Source of the DNA: Puccinia triticina
Taxonomy: Eukaryota; Basidiomycota; Pucciniomycetes; Pucciniales; Pucciniaceae
Reading direction: 5' to 3'
Assembly (NCBI RefSeq): GCF_026914185.1
Contig: NC_070564.1
Location: 682,001 to 746,000, forward strand
Length of the DNA: 64,000 nt
Shown one piece after another: positions 59,057 through 64,000 of this stretch. Every line of letters begins with the position of its first letter. The first letter of the stretch is position 1. A program made the position numbers and the translations under genes. A model generated the notes under the pieces. The model worked only from the letters and a program-made list of their open reading frames with translations. It was not told the DNA's origin and made no database searches.

Positions 59057-60006
59057 CCAGCACAGTTATGGAAAAAATTTACGGTGTGGCACTCCCTGGG
59101 GAGTGGGAACATATCTCTGTTGATATTAGTGCTTCATCCCTCTAGTACTCCAAAGCTCCAAAGCTCGACCTCATACTCCAAAGCTCGGTCCTCATACTTC
59201 AAATCTTGTTCCTTCAAAGTGACATCATTTTGATCGAACCCTCGCTATGACTCTTGCTTCTCTCCTGCAAGAACTCCGCTCGATCCTCTCCACCTTTGTT
59301 TCTCCCATATATAAACTCGTCGCTTATTCACACCTTCGACTTTTTCCTTTGGGGAACCTGCAACAACATTTGTTGCCTTATAGCTTCTTTATCACATCAT
59401 CACAATATTAAGCTGTTCCTCCATTATCGATATCATCATCTTTCGATCTCCTTTTCTCATTTGCTCCGCTCCCGATCTTCAGAGGTCTCTTTTCCATCAA
59501 CGTCCTCAAGCAATCTATTCGCGAAGTCTCTTTCCCTTCCTATCAACAAGCCGCCGACCATCAAGACGATCCGCCTCAAGTAGCTCAAAAGCCCAGTATG
59601 TTTATCTCAGAAGATCCTTCTCGACTGACCGACATTGACATTCGTTCTTTTCAGTTCTGCTTCTTTTCCTCCTTCGTGTCCTGTGTTGTCCTTTCTTCTC
59701 ATTGTCCACCGACCTCTCGTTGTCTCTTGCCTTTAGGTACTTTTATTTTTCCTTTGTGTATTTCTCATTATCATCATGTTAAACTTACGAAATACAACTT
59801 TAGTTTGTCACTTCACAATCTCCCCTGGTTATGCAGGTGTCAAGATAGCAAAAACCCCTCATGCAGCTTGCAGATGACATCATTTGACAGGCCAGACCAG
59901 CTAAAACATCTCACCTCTTATTTCTCACTAGCTAACACCAGGGGAGATATGTTCCCACTCCCCAGGGAGTGCCTTGCCGTAACATTTTTCCATAACTGTG
60001 CTGGAG
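59057..60006. mobile_element. inverted-repeat element of about 950 bp
   Basis: The left end reads CCAGCACAGTTATGGAAAAA, then GGCACTCCCTGGGGAGTGGG, AACATATCTC. The right end is its reverse complement (about 59940-60006). A further palindrome, CTCCCTGGGGAG, lies inside each. The interior is pyrimidine-rich with a CATATATAAACTC TATA-like box near 59308. The plus-strand ORFs inside have no recognised domain. It is a non-autonomous element or LTR-like structure; a third copy of the terminal word lies at 60982. Confidence 0.65.
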
Positions 60007-60159
60007 GCCTTTGGTAAATAAATATTGAGTAGGTGTGAACAAGACTGGAAGTCAGCTTGAAATCAGTTGGAAATCATCCTGAAATAAACCATACCTTGCC
60101 ATGGAATAATCCAGAACTCATCTGGATTTCATCCACAACTCATCCAAAATATAGGCCTT

Positions 60160-60345
60160 TCTTGGCTCCATGACCAGTGTGTCCTTTTCATGGGGATGTG
60201 AAAGGCGCAGTATGTCATATTGTCCCCCTCATGTACTCGCGTACATCAGGGGGACAATTGGTGTCTCAACACAAAGTTTTTACTTTTCATGTGGCTGTGA
60301 AAGGCCCATCCTGTGATATTTCTACCTCAATGTACACGCGTACAT
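60160..60345. repeat. 100-bp tandem duplication carrying two palindromes
   Basis: Two diverged copies of CTTTTCATGKGGMTGTGAAA GG...TGT(A/C)CTC...CGCGTACAT lie about 100 bp apart. ATGTACTCGCGTACAT is at 60231-60246 and ATGTACACGCGTACAT at 60330-60345. The first dyad extends outward as TTGTCCCCCT...AGGGGGACAA. Confidence 0.8.
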
Positions 60346-60981
60346 TAGGGTGACTATTAGCAAAGTGCAAAAAAGTTCACTTGCATGTGCACATGTGGAT
60401 TTTGAAAAGCAAAAAAAAAAAAAAATCACATAATCATTTTTGTGAAGAGGCCAGGATATGTGGCCAAACTGGGGTGGCACTGCAATCCAACCTTGACTTT
60501 CACCCCAATACAATAGTTTATCACCATTTTTTTAGCCAAATTCAAATTAATTACAGCATTTCCAAGAAAATGGGTTTCACTAATTTTACTGCAACATTAC
60601 CACATTCTGAAATTCTAAACCCAATAATACCAAGTTGACTTTTACTTTAATTTTGTACATGAGGGCATATAATGTGAATTACAAGAAACTCATTTTTTTA
60701 CAGGAATTACATTCAAGAATGGCAATTTTCCTTTCCTATCCTTCGACATCATCAAACAGGAGAAATTGATGAGTTGGACTTGGGTGAAATATCATTTCAT
60801 CATATTTTTTCCTCTAGTTGTACCTAGAAAACAAAAGAATTCTACACAACATTGTGTTGACTCCCAAATCAATTCTGACTGACTTTTGACTCACTTCTGC
60901 ATCCACTTCAATTCATTTAGGGCTGAGTTACTGATGCACATCAGGCTCACATCTGACCAAAACTCACATCAAATTCAGCTC

Positions 60982-61140
60982 TGGCACTCCCTGGGGAGTG
61001 GGAACATATCTCCCCTGGTGTAAATTCCCTCATATGACATCATGACCTCATGTGACCTGTCAACCACCAGCCAAAATACCTCATTGTAGCTTTCAGGGCA
61101 GCTAAAACCCCTCATTCTCTTGTTCCCCTGGAGCTAAAAT
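60982..61140 (+). repeat. third copy of the GGCACTCCCTGGGGAGTGGG terminal word
   Basis: GGCACTCCCTGGGGAGTGGG, AACATATCTCCCCTGGTG, then a tail similar to the reverse complement of 59830-59950 (shared CCTGTCAA, AGCTAAAA words). TATTTAAGG follows near 61157. Suggests one end of another element of the same family. Confidence 0.6.
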
Positions 61141-62736
61141 GTCTCACTCTTTTCTATTTAAGGAGGCTCTCCTCCCCCCAGTGGTAATTTCTCTCAGCAA
61201 ACTACTTGCACTCAGCTCACCCCATAACAGTACAATACTTGCTCACTCTGCAATATTAGCCCCACTCTATATTGTGGTTTTACACCCTTACATACAAATT
61301 ACATCCTCATTACAACACTTACACATCAGCTACATCACCATAACCCTTAAGCCACCTGCTCAAAGTAGGCTATCTTTTGATACACCTCCACTATCACTAC
61401 ATAAACCTTCCAATCATAGATTGGGGGGCTTGTTTTAGTGTCTAGTGACCCAGGAAAGGCAGAGGTAACCTCATTCATCCCTTTCAGCACTCAGCAAAAG
61501 GTTCTCAGGAACACTTTTGAGCTTTACAACACTTCCTTCCCCAGCACTTGGTGAGGTGAAACCATAAACACTTCCTGCCCCAGCCAAGATCCGCTTCTCA
61601 TCCAAAACAACCCACTCAAACCCCACTTCACAAATTCACCCACCCAGGACCACACAATCATAAATCCGCGGCTGAAATGGGCCCCACTGATGAGCCAGGT
61701 ATGCCTTTTCTCCACTACTTCAGTTGTTTGTGACACACAGGCTCACATATTCCTCCTTGTCAAAATGCTAAACCCACAAAGAGAGTGTTACATACTATGT
61801 ATTTCCCCAAGCAAGAAAAGGACTGGCACCAGCATGTCAAAAATGCCACACACAAGAACAAAGTCCAACAGCGCAATGAATTGAGGAGGTCAAGCCCTTG
61901 GGAGGCTGATCCAACTCAGGAACAGGACAACTGGCAATTCCATGAAGAAGACATTGCTCATGAAGATTGTACATGGGCTCACATGATGGCACTGATTGGG
62001 GGACTTAACACACAGATGCTTGAACCAGAGACAAATGATTCTTGGCCTCTAGAGCCTGGGGTTTAATATTGACAGCAATTCCATTTAACTGATGATTTTT
62101 GTATGGAAAACCCCCATAAATCACTTTTTCATACTGTGAAAACCCATTCATTAACCTTTCCCAATAGGACCTTAAATGAGAGGCAATGGTCATGAATTGG
62201 TGTCTTTGCCCCTTCCCACACCAAATGTAAGTCTGACTGATCCACCAATGGATGTGTTAATGTTTTATCTGCTTGCTATCTAGATTGAATTTCTTCAGAT
62301 CAAAATCCACAATGCATGTTTCACTTGTTACAAATCACAAGACAAAACTTCCCAAGTCATAATCAAACTGCACAACACTGAATCACCAATTCTTGCCTCA
62401 CGTCAACTGAAGATTACCCTTCCTATCACCTCCATCTGGCCCTTAACTGAACTTTTACTCAAAAGGAATAATAGAATGTGATGGTTCTTGGTCTTCAGGG
62501 TTTTAAACCCGGCAGCGGCGCAGCCGCCTTGGCCTCTAGTGTTACAACTATGATTGCAGCTCAACCAGAGGAGTTGAGGATGAGAAAAAATAGTGGAAAG
62601 AAGGGGACAGCTTAAGCCATCCCAGAAATGTAAATTAGAGAAAAAAAGGTTCAGAAACTCATGTGGGAGATTGGTTTTAAAAAAGTCCCCACCAAAATGC
62701 CTAATTCTCTACTGCCGTGGGGTCAACATAGCGCGT
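61141..62736. other. AT-rich region, one weak ORF
   Basis: An acidic segment at 61785-62066 (DWHQHVKNATHKNKVQQRN, EEDIAHEDCTWAHMM) could be an exon of a repeated rust protein. It has no recognised domain and no complete model. The rest shows nothing. Confidence 0.3.
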
Positions 62737-62861
62737 AAGTCCCTCCTTCGGAGGTCGCTTTGCTCCCCCGAGGAGGGAATTAGCCAAACTTGTGGAAGTC
62801 CCTCTTCTGCGGGGGGGCGGGCAGCCCTAATCGCAGAGCGACCCCTCCGAAGGAGGGACTT
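62737..62861. repeat. GC-rich inverted repeat with AAGTCCCTCC termini
   Basis: AAGTCCCTCCTTCGGAGG and CCTCCGAAGGAGGGACTT frame 125 bp, with GTCGCTTTGC against GCAGAGCGAC next. The interior holds another AAGTCCCTCTTCTGCGGG. It stands out as GC-rich in an AT-rich background. Its ends match the 12117 hairpin. Confidence 0.8.
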
Positions 62862-63457
62862 GAGTCCAAAACTGACTTACAACCGCGTCACGGTTGGCCA
62901 GTTTTGGTGTAGCCGACTTTTGGACGGCTGCACCTCCTGTACATCCATCTCCCCGGAGGTAAAAAGTTGGGTCGGAGATAGAGGAGGATGGTGCGGACCT
63001 CCTCATCCACTTTTCAAAAGAAAGTATTGAAAATTGGACCAGCAGGAATTTTTTCAAGATTTTGGAAATCTGAAAATCTGACTCTTCAGGATTGAACTGA
63101 AGTTGATTCTTGGCTTCTCAACCAGGATCCCTCCTTCACAAAATTCCTCAAAACAATTTTGTTTACTATCCTGGGATGGCCATCTTGTCCTCTATTGATT
63201 ACATAAGGAATGGTTTGGTTTGAAGAAAAAAAAAAACTAAGTCATGTTGAACTAAAATTGGCTTGTAAAAAATCCTACACATACAATTTTTGAAAAATTC
63301 AAAATCCTTCTTGATGGGAATGAAGACCCCCATCTTGGGCACACCCTGCCCAACATTATTATTGACTGGGTATTTGGGTGTATTTTATAGGATTTTTACA
63401 AAAAAAAAGGACCTCAGAAGCCCAACCGTGACACGCGAGCATGCACGTTTTAGACAC
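62862..63457. other. intergenic, no gene seen
   Basis: A short dyad (AGTTTTGGTGTAGCCGAC region) and AT-rich sequence. Nothing else supported. Confidence 0.45.
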
Positions 63458-63495
63458 AAGCCTCTCCCGCACTTCGTGCGTTCGACAGAGAGGCT
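63458..63495. repeat. hairpin with AAGCCTCTC termini
   Basis: AAGCCTCTC and GAGAGGCT flank CCGCACTTCGTGCG, itself a perfect stem-loop. Same termini as 11666-11726. Confidence 0.75.
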
Positions 63496-63524
63496 GTGTA
63501 CACGCTCGGGAATTAGCCAAGTTA

Positions 63525-63810
63525 GCGAAGGAGGGCGGGGAAGCAAGGGGCTCGCTGCCTCCTCTGAAGATGCGGCCGGGCCTGTTCATCTTCTGGATTG
63601 CCCATTGAGGCTCAGTGCGGCCTGGTGGTTGTTTCCTTATCAGTTTGACAGATGGTGTGCTTCTGGTCTTCTTTAGGACCATAAATACCTCGTGGCCTGT
63701 GGGCGTCTGTAGGAGTTTCCTCAGCTCCTGATCTTCGTCTTTCACTCAGAAATACAGAGGCTTTTCCCCGTTTTCTTATTAATTCCGACCCAATACGTGC
63801 CACCAGAGCC
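63525..63810 (+). promoter_or_regulatory. CAB2 promoter and 5' leader
   Basis: This 286-bp block is shared with 31180-31475, the start of the broken CAB2 copy. Conserved words include GATGCGRCCGGRCCTGTTCA, ACCATAAATACCTCGTGGCC (possible TATA-like ATAAATA) and AATACGTGC just before the ATG. The left limit of similarity to the other copy is 63525. Confidence 0.6.
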
Positions 63811-64000
63811 ATGGACCAGCCAAACTCGTTCTCCTCAGAGAGATACTTCGAAACCCAAACACCGCCCAGCAACTTGGAGGAGATAGTCGAAGGCGTGCGC
63901 AAGTTCGTCAACTTCCATGCGAGCAACCATCCTAAGCGGAGGATAGTCCTGATCACTGTCCGTAATCGATCCAGCATCATCCTATGTGTCTGCTCAAAAC
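63811..64000 (+). CDS. CAB2: phosphopantothenate-cysteine ligase, exon 1, cut by window end
   Basis: ATG in context GAGCCATGGACC. The 49 codons read MDQPNSFSSERYFETQTPPS then LEEIVEGVRKF and HPKRRIVLIT, the characteristic PPCS N-terminus before the SGGTTVPLE nucleotide-binding motif encoded by exon 2. The exon probably ends at 63957 with a donor GTCCGT: this phase fits the SGG exon seen in the 32-kb copy (acceptor ATATCAAG). The intron then runs to the window edge. PPCS catalyses the second step of coenzyme A synthesis in the cytosol. This is probably the working copy, though only exon 1 is visible. Confidence 0.82.
   Translation, partial: MDQPNSFSSERYFETQTPPSNLEEIVEGVRKFVNFHASNHPKRRIVLITVRNRSSIILCVCSK

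Overview
The window looks like a nuclear segment of a basidiomycete, most likely a rust fungus (Pucciniales). The genes carry short spliceosomal introns of 65-100 bp with GTAAGT-type donors and CTAAC/CTGAC branch sites. The rest is AT-rich and crowded with transposons and relics of lineage-expanded protein families, including a Tet-like 2OG-Fe(II) oxygenase and a kelch protein. The species call is inference. All gene models were spliced by eye; wherever exon phases close exactly, the entry says so.

Layout. 0-1.5 kb: a TIR-bounded element filled with a 33-bp minisatellite. 2-5.2 kb: weakly supported exons on the minus strand. 5.9-7.3 kb (+): a single-pass membrane protein. 9.6-10.8 kb (+): a Ser/Pro-rich disordered protein. 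14.9-16.9 kb (-): a four-exon acidic/Ser-rich protein. 17.2-17.6 kb (-): a small two-exon ORF. 20.7-22.4 kb (+): a four-exon Ser/Thr/Pro-rich single-pass membrane protein. 23.2-25.8 kb: two inverted-repeat elements, one a 2.0-kb hAT-like element whose sub-termini are arrays of hairpin units. 26.5-29.6 kb (-): a GT31 beta-1,3-galactosyltransferase-like Golgi enzyme. 31.2-33.0 kb: a CAB2 (phosphopantothenate-cysteine ligase) copy broken by inversion. 33.9-39.2 kb: a large inverted repeat and frameshifted relics of rust-type repeated proteins.

39.9-53.0 kb: two paralogous small genes of unknown function, on either side of a 10.6-kb Ty3/Gypsy retrotransposon (41271-51859, minus strand, TSD ACGT). 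Its 3' third carries a spliced antisense gene for a Cys-rich zinc-cluster-like protein, apparently driven from a TATA box in the LTR. 54.7-57.8 kb (+): a kelch pseudogene, then a Tet-like oxygenase gene split by a 185-bp MITE. 58-62.9 kb: inverted-repeat elements, GC-rich hairpins and a recurring palindrome. 63.5-64 kb (+): promoter and exon 1 of a second, apparently intact CAB2, cut by the window edge.

Only a few genes look alive: the two membrane proteins, the Ser-rich proteins, the GT31 enzyme, the edge CAB2 and perhaps the paralogous small genes. They show no shared pathway. Most of the remaining sequence is mobile or decayed. Six nonsense codons in the retroelement and kelch relic all read as CGA-to-TGA, five in a TCGA context, suggesting CpG/TCG-directed mutation of repeats.
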